Part shown: positions 26,056 to 34,717 of the stretch, one piece after another
How positions within the stretch are numbered: position 1 is the stretch's first letter
How the letters are laid out: every line of letters starts with the position of its first letter
Source: Hahella chejuensis KCTC 2396
GTDB lineage: Bacteria; Pseudomonadota; Gammaproteobacteria; Pseudomonadales; Oleiphilaceae
Length of the DNA: 64,000 nt
Direction: 5' to 3'
Assembly (NCBI RefSeq): GCF_000012985.1
Contig: NC_007645.1
Coordinates: forward strand, 496,001 to 560,000
Translations under genes and position numbers: made by a program
The notes under the pieces: model-generated
Databases searched by the model: none
What the model was told of the DNA's origin: nothing
What the model saw: only the letters and a program-made list of their open reading frames with translations

Positions 26056-26925
26056 CTATTTTGATTTAAAGCTCCGGCGTAAACGTCGAATAGAAGCGAT
26101 AAGACGCTTACTTGATGAACTGAAAAAAGCAATTAACCCTACGCTGAATAACGCGATAGCTTCCGGCTCTGGGACAATCATTTCTTTCGTTACTTCGCCA
26201 GTGATTTCCAAGCCGGTGCTAAAGCGGTATATCTCGCCAATAGTAAATGTCGCCGCGATTATCGGCGCTGATGAGTCAATAACATCGTATTCAAATGCCG
26301 TTAGAGGCGTGCTTGAGTCCAAGAAAAAGTCACCAAGGGTAATTTCGTCCATTGTGGCTGGATCGAATCCAATGACGCCTTCTGAAAGCCACCTTGTGCT
26401 GTAGTCGATGGTTCCGCCTTGGGGAATCTGATCTCCGGGGACTCCTACTGTTGCGTTGAAGCCTGTTGAATCGATCAGGCTCGCAGTGACAATGCTATTA
26501 GTGAATAGACCTTCCCAATCGCCCGTAGTCGTGATTTCAAAGGTCGCAAAACCCTTATCAATGGCGCCGGTCATTGCTTGGAGGCCGGACAGGTTTGTAT
26601 CGTAAGTAACGTTCCCTTTTTTATCCTTGAAGTCGGCAAGGGTGAGTGAACATCCAACGGCTCCTTTGCATTCTATCGTGACTTCTCCGCCGCCTTTTTT
26701 GGGTAGCTTTATACTTTCTCCACCTCGAAGGGTAACAGTAGCTTTAGATTTATCCTTAGAAATCCATTGTTGATTAACTAAGGCTCCGTAGGATGTTGCT
26801 GGAAGCCATAAGATGAGCAAAGCGCATGTGCTCAAAAGCCATGAATTTTTTCTAGAGGCAGCCTCATTTTGAGTGCGTGAGCACCATGCAATACTTTGAG
26901 GTTTTGGGGATTTTTGATTTTTCAT
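26056..26925 (-). CDS. PEP-CTERM sorting-domain exported protein
   Basis: A 289-aa protein starting MKNQKSPKPQ with a late hydrophobic signal segment (about residues 25-47, LLILWLPATSYGA), a beta-rich body, and a C-terminal VPEPEAIALFSVGLIAFF helix followed by a long basic tail (SIRRLRRSFKSK). The sorting signal is a PEP-CTERM variant. The start at 26925 is preferred over 26940 because TGGAG lies nine bases before it. The body domain is not recognised. No exosortase is nearby. Confidence 0.8.
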   Translation of the reverse strand: MKNQKSPKPQSIAWCSRTQNEAASRKNSWLLSTCALLILWLPATSYGALVNQQWISKDKSKATVTLRGGESIKLPKKGGGEVTIECKGAVGCSLTLADFKDKKGNVTYDTNLSGLQAMTGAIDKGFATFEITTTGDWEGLFTNSIVTASLIDSTGFNATVGVPGDQIPQGGTIDYSTRWLSEGVIGFDPATMDEITLGDFFLDSSTPLTAFEYDVIDSSAPIIAATFTIGEIYRFSTGLEITGEVTKEMIVPEPEAIALFSVGLIAFFSSSSKRLIASIRRLRRSFKSK

Positions 26926-26940
26926 TGAGCCGATCTCCAT

Positions 26941-27541
26941 TCGTGGTGATTTAGTGTGAAGTGAACCAGAAGACGACTGCTAAACGGCGAGTTTTTGGAG
27001 AGCTGAGCTTTCCTTTGCTTACGACCTCATCATTTTATACCCGTTTGTGCAAAAGAGATCGGGGATTTCGATGGGAGGAAAGTTACGGGCAGCGGCCGCC
27101 TTTCAAGCGCCGATTCTGAAACGCTACTTCTTTTCAAAGTATCCGAACACTAGCTTCAGACATTGGAGCAGTCAGGCGCCCTGGTGAAGCGTCAAATGCG
27201 GTCTATGATTATCGTAATTTTCACAAATTTATTGTTAATGATGGCTGTAGGTTGGCTGCCTCCACTCCCCGTACGGAGCGGGATATTTGGGGGCAATGTT
27301 TTCTCCGCTATGGTTGGTAATTGACAGAGCCTCACTGCTGATTTGAAAGAGGGAGTTGCGGCGCCTTCCACCGGCAGCTGGTGGGAATGGAGCAAGTGGC
27401 GAGCGCCATGGAAAGCGTAAAGAAAGCCAGCCAGGACAGCCAAACTGGGCGGCCCGAAATCTACATCAACTGGGGCGGCTTACGCAGAACCGGACCGCTC
27501 AGTTCAAAACCTGAGAGGAAACAGGTAAACGGAAGGAGGCC
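26941..27541. other. Intergenic region with MCP remnant
   Basis: This stretch of 600 bp holds no intact gene. Its right third (27345-27515) is a decayed 3' end of an MCP gene. The rest shows no motif I can name, though it must contain the promoters of the two divergent neighbours. Confidence 0.5.
27345..27515 (+). pseudogene. Remnant of the 3' end of an MCP gene
   Basis: The plus strand from 27375 reads QLVGMEQVASAMESVKKAS followed by QDS, nearly identical to QLVGMDQVAAAIENIKQAS in the C-terminus of the MCP that follows. The homology then continues with frame breaks toward a CTCAGTTCAAA block matching the usual AQF(K/R)L ending. No start or upstream domain is present. Confidence 0.7.
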
Positions 27542-27550
27542 GTGCTGACG

Positions 27551-29422
27551 ATGCAAGCTTATCTGAATATGAAGACAGGGACCAAGCTGACTCTGGCGTT
27601 TGCCTTAATGTTGGCGTTCTTTTTCACTTCTCTCTTGGCGTCACAATGGAGCCTGAGACAGCTGCAGGCTTCTCAGGAGCGGCTATCAAGAGACATTCTT
27701 GCCGACTTACTAGAAATCAAAAACCTGAATGCGGATTTAAATTCTGCACGGGCGGGCATGCTGCTAATGTCGCTCGTTCGAGAAGAAAGCGATAGAGCGG
27801 AATTGAGACAGTCTATTCTGGCCACAGTAGAAAGGAATCAGCGCAGCCTGGATAAACTGTCCTCACGCGCTAACGGTGACCCAGAGAGAACGCTCGCCTT
27901 ACAAAGTTTGAGACAGCTGTGGCTTGAATACGACCGGATTCGCAGGGAACAGGTCTTGCCTGATATTGAAGCCGGTCGTATTGATTCGGCTCGCGGTTTA
28001 ATTCAAGGGGGACAGACACAGAGGATCAATGCTATCAGGGAGCTCGGAGATAGACTGTCCACCATTGCGGAAGAACAGGTGAACGTTTTGCTGGCCAAAA
28101 GCGATGGGTTAATACGTCGTCAGCAGTCCACTATCGTCATCTTTTGCGTTGCCGCGACGTTATTCAGCGGTTTGATTATCTGGAGCATGAATCGAACCGT
28201 AGCGGCTCCGTTGCTACGACTCACCGCATGGGCTAACCGAATATCCAAAGGAGATATGACGCCAGACCCTGAATCTATGGAAAGGCGTGACGAAGTCGGA
28301 CGTTTGAATGCTGCTTTTGAAGACATGGGACGCTATTTAGGCAAGCTCACGAATAATGCCCGGCAGATTGCTGATGGAGACTTCAATATCCATGTGGAGC
28401 CAGCCTCCGATAAAGATTCTTTGGGCAAGGCCTTTGTCAAAATGGGGAATTACCTGCGAGAGCTGGCGCAAAGCGCAGCGTCGATCGCAGGTGGAGATCT
28501 AAGTATTACTATAACGCCGAAATCCGATGCAGACGCCTTGGGCGTCGCCTTCAGCGCAATGATTGAGCGATTGCGGAGTCTGGCGTTGGAGTTAAGTGAG
28601 GGAATAACAGTACTGTCCAGTGCGGCGCAGGAGATCTTGACCACTACCACGCAAGTGGCGACCGGATCGCAGGAAACAGCCTCCGCCATATCTGAAATTA
28701 CCGCAACCGTGGAGGAAGTAAAGCAAACGGCATCCCTGGCGAGTGAAAAGGCGCGCAATCTCACGGTATTCGCTAAACGCTCAGTAGATGCGTCAAAGGA
28801 GGGTGAAAAGGCCCTAGATAGTATGCAGACGGAGATGGAACATATCCGCAGCCAGATGGCGGCGGTGGCGGAGAGTATTGTCAGGCTCAGTGATCAAAGT
28901 CAGGCTATTGGCGATATTGTCTCCAGCGTTAATGATCTGGCTGAGCAATCCAATTTATTAGGCGTAAACGCCTCCATTGAGGCGGTTAAGGCCGGGGAGG
29001 TTGGAAGGGGGTTTGGAGTTGTTGCGCAAGAAGTGAAAATCCTCGCTGACCAATCTAAACACGCCACCACACAGGTTCGTGGCATTCTGAGCGATATCCA
29101 GAAAGCCATGAATAAGGCGGTGATGGTGGCGGAACAAAGCAGCAAGTCCGTTGATAAGGGGGTTGCGCAGGCGCAGGTATCCGGACAAGCGATTCGACTC
29201 CTTGCGGATTGCGTTGAAAACTCCTCCGACGTGGCCATCCAAATTTCAGCTTCCAGTCAGCAGCAACTGGTAGGAATGGATCAAGTCGCCGCGGCGATTG
29301 AGAATATCAAGCAAGCCAGTCAGGACAATGTAGCGGGGGCCAAACAGTCAAAAGAGGCGGCTAGTAGCCTCCATCTTTTGGGTAATACGCTCAAAGAGCA
29401 GGTAGCGCAGTTCAGGCTGTAA
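27551..29422 (+). CDS. Methyl-accepting chemotaxis protein (4HB sensor, double HAMP)
   Basis: A 623-aa receptor with a membrane segment near residues 15-35, a helical periplasmic domain of about 150 residues resembling 4HB_MCP, a second membrane segment near 190-210, a HAMP plus a HAMP-like repeat (GDFNIHVEP, GGDLSITITP), and a signalling domain. The hairpin tip is unusual: LAEQSNLLGVNASIEAVKAG replaces the common [19 protein letters not shown]. The ATG at 27551 is chosen because AAGGAGG lies 11 bases upstream; a GTG at 27542 is too close to it. A remnant of a similar gene lies just upstream. Confidence 0.9.
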   Translation: MQAYLNMKTGTKLTLAFALMLAFFFTSLLASQWSLRQLQASQERLSRDILADLLEIKNLNADLNSARAGMLLMSLVREESDRAELRQSILATVERNQRSLDKLSSRANGDPERTLALQSLRQLWLEYDRIRREQVLPDIEAGRIDSARGLIQGGQTQRINAIRELGDRLSTIAEEQVNVLLAKSDGLIRRQQSTIVIFCVAATLFSGLIIWSMNRTVAAPLLRLTAWANRISKGDMTPDPESMERRDEVGRLNAAFEDMGRYLGKLTNNARQIADGDFNIHVEPASDKDSLGKAFVKMGNYLRELAQSAASIAGGDLSITITPKSDADALGVAFSAMIERLRSLALELSEGITVLSSAAQEILTTTTQVATGSQETASAISEITATVEEVKQTASLASEKARNLTVFAKRSVDASKEGEKALDSMQTEMEHIRSQMAAVAESIVRLSDQSQAIGDIVSSVNDLAEQSNLLGVNASIEAVKAGEVGRGFGVVAQEVKILADQSKHATTQVRGILSDIQKAMNKAVMVAEQSSKSVDKGVAQAQVSGQAIRLLADCVENSSDVAIQISASSQQQLVGMDQVAAAIENIKQASQDNVAGAKQSKEAASSLHLLGNTLKEQVAQFRL

Positions 29423-29460
29423 CGTAATGGAAAAAGGGCGCAAACGCATACAGAAGGAAA

Positions 29461-29511
29461 ATAGGTGTGCAGGATAGATAGGTGTGCAGGATAGATAGGT
29501 GTGCAGGATAG
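29461..29511. repeat. Three perfect tandem copies of a 17-bp unit
   Basis: ATAGGTGTGCAGGATAG is repeated three times without change. It lies 38 bp after the MCP stop. Three adjacent units without spacers do not make a CRISPR array. Confidence 0.95.
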
Positions 29512-29659
29512 AAATGAGGCGCTGAAGAAGCGGTGGCTCGAAGCTTTGCGTATGGAAGCCGGCGATGGGCTGCTACGTTATGAGGAAATGCTGCTTCTCG
29601 CAGAAGAAAAGTCGCGTCAGGTTTACTGGATGCTGGGCAAAAGGTTGACGCCACACTGA
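29501..29659 (+). CDS. Possible 52-aa protein starting in the tandem repeat
   Basis: From a GTG at 29501 the frame reads VQDRNEALKKRWLEALRMEA and ends GKRLTPH, an amphipathic, charged helical peptide. There is no good ribosome site; the repeat unit supplies only AGG. It may be a real small gene or a remnant of a larger one. I do not recognise it. Confidence 0.25.
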   Translation: MQDRNEALKKRWLEALRMEAGDGLLRYEEMLLLAEEKSRQVYWMLGKRLTPH

Positions 29660-29835
29660 AGCGTCTAAAGCTGTAACATTTCCCCTTCACTTAGGCTGGC
29701 GCTTATCTACAGTCTGTTATTCCAACTCCATATAAAAAGACGCTCGCAACTTTTTGTAAGTGGAGTACTGTTAGTAAATGGGATGTTGTTGTACTACGGG
29801 GATTGGACAAGGCTGACAAGAATGGGGAGGGGGGT

Positions 29836-30117
29836 ATGCCTTGGGATCGCAGTGGCCGGCTTGTCAACATAGGCGCTGCTGCTTCGCTTGAGACTGATAG
29901 CCTCCCAGTTAAAGGGGATCGGGTCACCCTGTCTAAAGGTGGAGGGGTGTTTTGGGCGGCGATAAAAGTCACAGAAATTTATGGGACAGAGCTGAAAGGG
30001 CTCGTTGAGGAAGTGTCCTGCTTGCATGGCTCTAAAGTTCGTGTGGAGGTCGGAGCCAGTGTTGAATTTAACTGTGAGAATATCAAAATTCTTGTGCGGC
30101 CGAGGTTGAAGCCATGA
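29836..30117 (+). CDS. Hypothetical protein of 93 aa
   Basis: A small, probably beta-rich soluble protein (MPWDRSGRLVNIGAAASLET, later GLVEEVSCLHGSKVRVEVG). The ATG at 29836 is preceded by GGGGAGGGGGG; a longer frame from 29803 is possible. It has two Cys and no membrane segment. It is followed 82 bp later by another small orphan on the same strand. The family is not recognised. Confidence 0.5.
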   Translation: MPWDRSGRLVNIGAAASLETDSLPVKGDRVTLSKGGGVFWAAIKVTEIYGTELKGLVEEVSCLHGSKVRVEVGASVEFNCENIKILVRPRLKP

Positions 30118-30199
30118 CAGCATTGTTAGAGGCGAAGCGCTCGTAAGCTGAGTGACATGTGAATGAATAGCACGTAAGGAAGACGCCACAGGGAGAGGG

Positions 30200-30484
30200 A
30201 TGATGCAATATTTTGTTGACAATGGTTGGGCGTACATAGGACGTAGTTGCGCTTCTATTGAAACTATAGAAGAGTCGATCGCCTCCAAACTTGTTCAGCT
30301 CAAGCAGCTTGAAGAGGTGGCGGCAAGGTTTCCCTCAATAATGTTTCAGGTGCAAAAATGTCAGTGCGCTTTGTATGGATTGAGAATGCATATTGGAGAT
30401 AGGAATTATGAATATTTCTATCGGTACGCGGATACGGAGTTAGGGCGATTGGATCAAATACTTCACTATGAAAAAACAGGCTGA
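30200..30484 (+). CDS. Hypothetical protein of 94 aa
   Basis: A helical protein (MMQYFVDNGWAYIGRSCASI, then EESIASKLVQLKQLEEVA) with three Cys. GGGAGAGGG directly precedes two adjacent ATG codons; the second (30203) has better spacing. It may share a transcript with the 93-aa gene upstream. No family is recognised. Confidence 0.5.
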   Translation: MMQYFVDNGWAYIGRSCASIETIEESIASKLVQLKQLEEVAARFPSIMFQVQKCQCALYGLRMHIGDRNYEYFYRYADTELGRLDQILHYEKTG

Positions 30485-30546
30485 GAGCGCACCTTCACTC
30501 TCCTAAGTAGTTTGAAGGTTATATAGTCTTCTTTTTAAACAGAATG

Positions 30547-31431
30547 CTATAGCGCTAAAGGGGATTCACTTCGATCACTCAAAAATTCTATAAACGCCTT
30601 TATCCTGGCGCTGGTGAGGCGTCGGCTGGCGTGTAGCGCCCAGACTTCCACTGGCGGGGTGGGCAGGCGACCCCAATCGACCAAAGTTCCTTGCGCCAGG
30701 TCTTGCGCTACAAGCGCATAGGGCAGGACGGCGACCACACCTCCAGTGAGTACTGCGTCGCGCTGCATCAGAGGAGAGGGGAGGCGTAGTGCGCTGCGAA
30801 GCAGGTAAGCCCGTTCGTTTTGGCCATCCAGTACGCGCAAGATGCGCTCGTCTGGCGTGTTGGAGCGAGCGACCGCCGGAACGGGAGCTGTCTCGTCAGT
30901 GGGCTGCGGCAGTCCTGCCGGTGCAATAAGGTGTTGGACATTTCTCAGAATGCAACGTCCGACAAGCTGGCTATCGGGGCGGGGATTGACGCGAATGACG
31001 ACGTCATAACCTTCTTCAATCAGGTCCACCTCTCGGTCCTCTACCGTCACTTCCAATTGAATTTCAGGATAAGCCTGCGCGAACTCGGCGGCGCGTCGTC
31101 CCATCACCATATGACCAAACATCATTGGACAACTGACGCGAAGGCGACCGCGGGCGGGAGCGCGGTCGTGGGTCAACGCCGTCACCGTTTCATTCAGATC
31201 GCCCAGTAGGTCACGCGTTCTCTCATGTAGCCATCTCCCTTCTTCAGACAAGGCGAAAGCACGGCTGTCACGGTTGATCAGACGAATTCCCAGTTGATCC
31301 TCCAATCTCCTTACCTGACGGGAAAGCGTGGCTTTGGGTTTGCCGGAAGCCTGCTCCGCTCTACTGAATCCGCCATGGCGTGCGACGAGATCGAAATACG
31401 CCAGGGCGTCCAGGACGATAGCTTGTTTCAT
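30547..31431 (-). CDS. LysR-family transcriptional regulator
   Basis: A 294-aa protein with an N-terminal winged helix (residues 5-64: FDLVARHGGFSRAEQASGKP, then KATLSRQVRRLEDQLGIRLI) and a substrate-binding domain from about residue 90. It belongs to the LysR group typified by VEDREVDLIEEGYDVVIRV. It is divergent from the esterase gene at 31600 with a 168-bp gap, the usual arrangement for a LysR regulator and its target. The inducer is unknown. Confidence 0.9.
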   Translation of the reverse strand: MKQAIVLDALAYFDLVARHGGFSRAEQASGKPKATLSRQVRRLEDQLGIRLINRDSRAFALSEEGRWLHERTRDLLGDLNETVTALTHDRAPARGRLRVSCPMMFGHMVMGRRAAEFAQAYPEIQLEVTVEDREVDLIEEGYDVVIRVNPRPDSQLVGRCILRNVQHLIAPAGLPQPTDETAPVPAVARSNTPDERILRVLDGQNERAYLLRSALRLPSPLMQRDAVLTGGVVAVLPYALVAQDLAQGTLVDWGRLPTPPVEVWALHASRRLTSARIKAFIEFLSDRSESPLAL

Positions 31432-31599
31432 TTATGGAACGCTCCGTCGGAATATTGGTGATTTATTCTCATTTATGGGATGGCCTATTCTACATGAGTT
31501 CCATCCGCAGGGCGCAAGCAGACGACTCTTAAACCCGCCGCGTAGCGGTTCTTGTAGGGCGCCAGTTGTAAGTTTTCCAATTTATAGAGGTGTAAATAG

Positions 31600-32535
31600 A
31601 TGTCTAGAGAACGAAACGAACTCTTCATCAATCATCCCGTCAGCATGGCGGACCTTGCTGTAGTAGACGCCATACGCCAGCAATCTGCGCCTTTTAAAGG
31701 CATGCTGAACGGGCCGCAGGCGCGCGACAGTTATAATCAGATGATAGAGGAAACGCCCGCCGCCGCTGGCGTTGAGTATCAAACCGATACCGTGGGCGGT
31801 GTGCCGGGAGTCTGGGTGCGAGTCAAGAATGCCCTGTCAGGGGCTGTGATTCTCTACTTTCATGGAGGAGGCTATGTGGTTGGTTCGGCGAATGCATATT
31901 GTCATTTCGCCGGGCAGTTCGCAGCTCGGGTCGGTGTGGACGTTTTTATTGCGGATTATGGTCTGGCGCCAGAACATCCGTTTCCCACGGCGCTAAACCA
32001 GGCTAAATCCGTGTACGCAGGATTGCTGGAAGCAGGATACCGTCAGATCGCCGTGGCGGGCGACTCTGCAGGAGGCGGGCTTGCGCTCTCTCTGGCGGAG
32101 CAGATCGGCGCCAACGAAAGCGGCGCGCTCGGACTTGCGCCGGTGTGTTGCGTAACCATGTCGCCTTGGACTAATCTGGCTCTGACCGGCGCGAGCCATA
32201 CAGAACGCGCCGAAGAGGAGTTCTATCTGACACGGGACGCTGTGGCGGCATTCGCGGAATATTACCTTGCCGGCCATGATGCCTACGATCCAAAGGTTTC
32301 GCCACTGTATGGCCAGCATTCCGGATTGCCGCCATTGCAGATTCATGTGGGGACGGCCGAGATATTGCTAAGTGATTCCCTGGAATACGCAACGCGGGTG
32401 CAGGCCGCTGGAGCGGCGGTCAGCGCGCATGTCTGGGAGGCGATGCCGCATGTCTTTCCCAATGGATTCGCTCAGATTGACGCAGCGGAACGGGCCATGC
32501 AGATGATGTCTGAGTTTCTTGTCTCTCACTTTTAG
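31600..32535 (+). CDS. HSL-family alpha/beta hydrolase
   Basis: A 311-aa hydrolase with HGGGYVVGS (oxyanion hole, near residue 87), GDSAGGG (nucleophile, near residue 155) and a likely His in HVWEAMPHVF near residue 285. AGAGG precedes the ATG. It resembles the esterase at 5904-6809 in layout but is clearly diverged. It is probably controlled by the divergent LysR regulator. A strong hairpin at 32570-32600 follows its stop. Confidence 0.88.
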   Translation: MSRERNELFINHPVSMADLAVVDAIRQQSAPFKGMLNGPQARDSYNQMIEETPAAAGVEYQTDTVGGVPGVWVRVKNALSGAVILYFHGGGYVVGSANAYCHFAGQFAARVGVDVFIADYGLAPEHPFPTALNQAKSVYAGLLEAGYRQIAVAGDSAGGGLALSLAEQIGANESGALGLAPVCCVTMSPWTNLALTGASHTERAEEEFYLTRDAVAAFAEYYLAGHDAYDPKVSPLYGQHSGLPPLQIHVGTAEILLSDSLEYATRVQAAGAAVSAHVWEAMPHVFPNGFAQIDAAERAMQMMSEFLVSHF

Positions 32536-32569
32536 AGGGATAGTGATCCTGAACCACAATATTAATCAG

Positions 32570-32600
32570 GCAGACAAATAGCTTCCTTCTATTTGTCTGC
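32570..32600 (+). terminator. Strong 12-bp hairpin downstream of the esterase
   Basis: GCAGACAAATAG (32570-32581) pairs perfectly with CTATTTGTCTGC (32589-32600). No T run follows. It abuts the dispersed repeat copy B and may belong to that element rather than end transcription. Confidence 0.6.
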
Positions 32601-32706
32601 AACGACAGGGCCTGCCCATGTCATGCCCTGTCTCCCGCGGCTCTTCGCCGCGCAGGCGCATCCATGCGCCAGATATTAACATGTCAATATCATTGCCATG
32701 TTAATA
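32599..32706 (-). repeat. Hairpin-rich dispersed repeat, copy B
   Basis: The inverse of copy A (25841-25948). On the minus strand it holds ATTAACATG/CATGTTAAT, GGCGCAT/ATGCGCC, CGCGGC/GCCGCG and GACAGGGC/GCCCTGTC stems in series. Several base differences from copy A keep or weaken, but do not abolish, the central stems. It fills most of the 334-bp gap between the esterase and the ABC transporter. Confidence 0.85.
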
Positions 32707-32869
32707 AGAGAATTGGCGGAGAATGAACTATAAGTACTTGTTATAGTGGTGGGTTCCCGATCCACGCCGCTAACAGGCGACGCGCTTATGTACGGCGATA
32801 TCCGCCGTTGCGTACGAAACGCTGGCGGCATTCCAACACTGACCCTGATGACGACTGATTTATTTCATT

Positions 32870-34717
32870 ATGCGACGCTCCAGTTCCGCCACCGACGCGC
32901 CGGACAATGAGGCGGGGATCAAGACTCTCCGTTCACTGTGGCCTTACCTGCTTGAGCATAAGCGCCGGGTTTTGCTGGCCTTGTTATGTCTGTTGGGGGC
33001 GAAGGGGGCCAGCGTCGGCTTGCCGTTTATCCTTAAATACATTATCGATAGCCTCGATTCGGGGCGCGCCAACATTGTGGTGGGATTGCCTCTGGCCTTG
33101 TTGTTGGCCTATGGCGCGGCAAGGCTTGGCAATGTGCTATTCGGCGAAGTGCGCGATGCCCTGTTTGGGAGAGTGACGGAGCGGGCCATGCGACGCATCG
33201 GCTTGCAGGCGTTTCAACATTTGCACTCCCTGGATCTGGATTTCCACTTGAATCGCAATACCGGCGGCTTGTCTCGGGATATCGAGCGTGGGCTGTCCGG
33301 GATCAGCTTTCTAATGCGGTTTATGGTGTTCAATATCGCGCCCACGCTGCTGGAAATCCTCATGGTGATTAGCCTGCTGCTGATTAACTACTCTCTGTGG
33401 TTCGCCCTAATCACCTTTATTGCCGTGGTGTTGTACGTAGCCTATTCCGTGGTGGCGACGGATTGGCGAACGGAGTATGTGCGGGAGGCCAATCGCGCGG
33501 ATTCTGAAAGCAATACCCGGGTGGTGGATAGCCTGCTCAACTATGAGACGGTGAAGTACTTCACCAATGAAGAATATGAAGCGCAACGCTATGACGCGGA
33601 TTTAGCGCGATGGGAGCGGGCGCGCCGCAAAAACCGCTTGTCGCTGTTTGTGCTGAACGGCGGGCAGGCGCTTATTGTGGCGCTGGCCATGACATCCATG
33701 ATGATTCTGGCGGCGCAAAACGTGGTGATGGGAGAAATGACCCTGGGGGACTTCGCTCTGATCAACGCCTTTATGATGCAGCTGTTCATGCCGCTGAATT
33801 TTCTGGGTTTTATCTATCGCGAAATGAAAGGCTCGCTCGCTAATATCGAGCAGCTGTTTGTGCTGTTGCGCAGAACTTCGCAGGTGCCTGACAAGGCGGG
33901 CGCGCCTGACTTGAGAGTCGAACAGGGGGCGCTTGAATTTTCTGACGTCCATTTCGGCTACTCGGCGCAGCGTCCGATTTTACAAGGCGTTAGCTTCCGC
34001 ATTGAACCACAGCGCAAGGTGGCGGTGGTGGGAGGCAGCGGCGCTGGGAAGTCGACGCTGGTCAAACTGCTGTTCCGGTTTTATGACGTCAATGGCGGCG
34101 CTATAAGCGTGGACGGCCAGGATATTCGGGAGGTGGCGTTGAAATCCCTGCGCTCCGCTATCGCCATCGTGCCTCAGGATACGGTGCTGTTTAACGACAC
34201 CATTTACGAAAATATTCGCTATGGCTGTATAGATGCGACGGAGGAAGAAGTTTGGCGGGCCATTCGCATGGCGCATCTGGAAAGGTTTGTCCAACATCTG
34301 CCGGAGGGTGTGAATACCCTGGTGGGAGAGCGCGGACTGAAGTTGAGCGGCGGCGAAAAGCAACGCGTGGCCATTGCCCGCGCGATTTTGAAGAACCCGC
34401 CGATTCTGGTGTTCGACGAAGCGACTTCATCACTGGACAGCAAATCTGAGCAAAGCGTACTGAAGGCGATTCAGGAGGTGTCTCAGGGACAGACCAGTCT
34501 GGTGATCGCACACCGGCTTTCTACGATTATCGATGCGGACCTGATAGTGGTGCTGCAGGAAGGAAAGGTTGTGGAGCAAGGGACTCATGCAGAACTGTTG
34601 GCGCGCAACGGCGTTTACGCCAATCTTTGGCGCATTCAACAACGCGAGGATACGGAAGCTCCGGCCGTCAGGCCGGAGAAAGAAGACTCTGGCGAGGATT
34701 ATTCGACGCCTAAATAA
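32870..34717 (+). CDS. Atm1/ABCB7-like ABC exporter (fused membrane and ATPase domains)
   Basis: A 615-aa half-transporter with six membrane helices (about residues 30-330) and an ATPase domain with Walker A GGSGAGKST, signature LSGGEKQRVAIARAI, Walker B ILVFDEATSSLD and a switch His in VIAHRLST. NYETVKYFTNEEYEAQRYD near residue 225 matches the Atm1/HMT1 group, which exports glutathione-linked metals or sulfur species. It works as a homodimer in the inner membrane. Its last 19 bp overlap the convergent DUF1993 gene. Confidence 0.9.
   Translation: MRRSSSATDAPDNEAGIKTLRSLWPYLLEHKRRVLLALLCLLGAKGASVGLPFILKYIIDSLDSGRANIVVGLPLALLLAYGAARLGNVLFGEVRDALFGRVTERAMRRIGLQAFQHLHSLDLDFHLNRNTGGLSRDIERGLSGISFLMRFMVFNIAPTLLEILMVISLLLINYSLWFALITFIAVVLYVAYSVVATDWRTEYVREANRADSESNTRVVDSLLNYETVKYFTNEEYEAQRYDADLARWERARRKNRLSLFVLNGGQALIVALAMTSMMILAAQNVVMGEMTLGDFALINAFMMQLFMPLNFLGFIYREMKGSLANIEQLFVLLRRTSQVPDKAGAPDLRVEQGALEFSDVHFGYSAQRPILQGVSFRIEPQRKVAVVGGSGAGKSTLVKLLFRFYDVNGGAISVDGQDIREVALKSLRSAIAIVPQDTVLFNDTIYENIRYGCIDATEEEVWRAIRMAHLERFVQHLPEGVNTLVGERGLKLSGGEKQRVAIARAILKNPPILVFDEATSSLDSKSEQSVLKAIQEVSQGQTSLVIAHRLSTIIDADLIVVLQEGKVVEQGTHAELLARNGVYANLWRIQQREDTEAPAVRPEKEDSGEDYSTPK

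Noticed and set aside
29461-29511. Tandem repeats considered as a CRISPR array
   Set aside because: The 17-bp units are contiguous without spacers and no cas gene is present.
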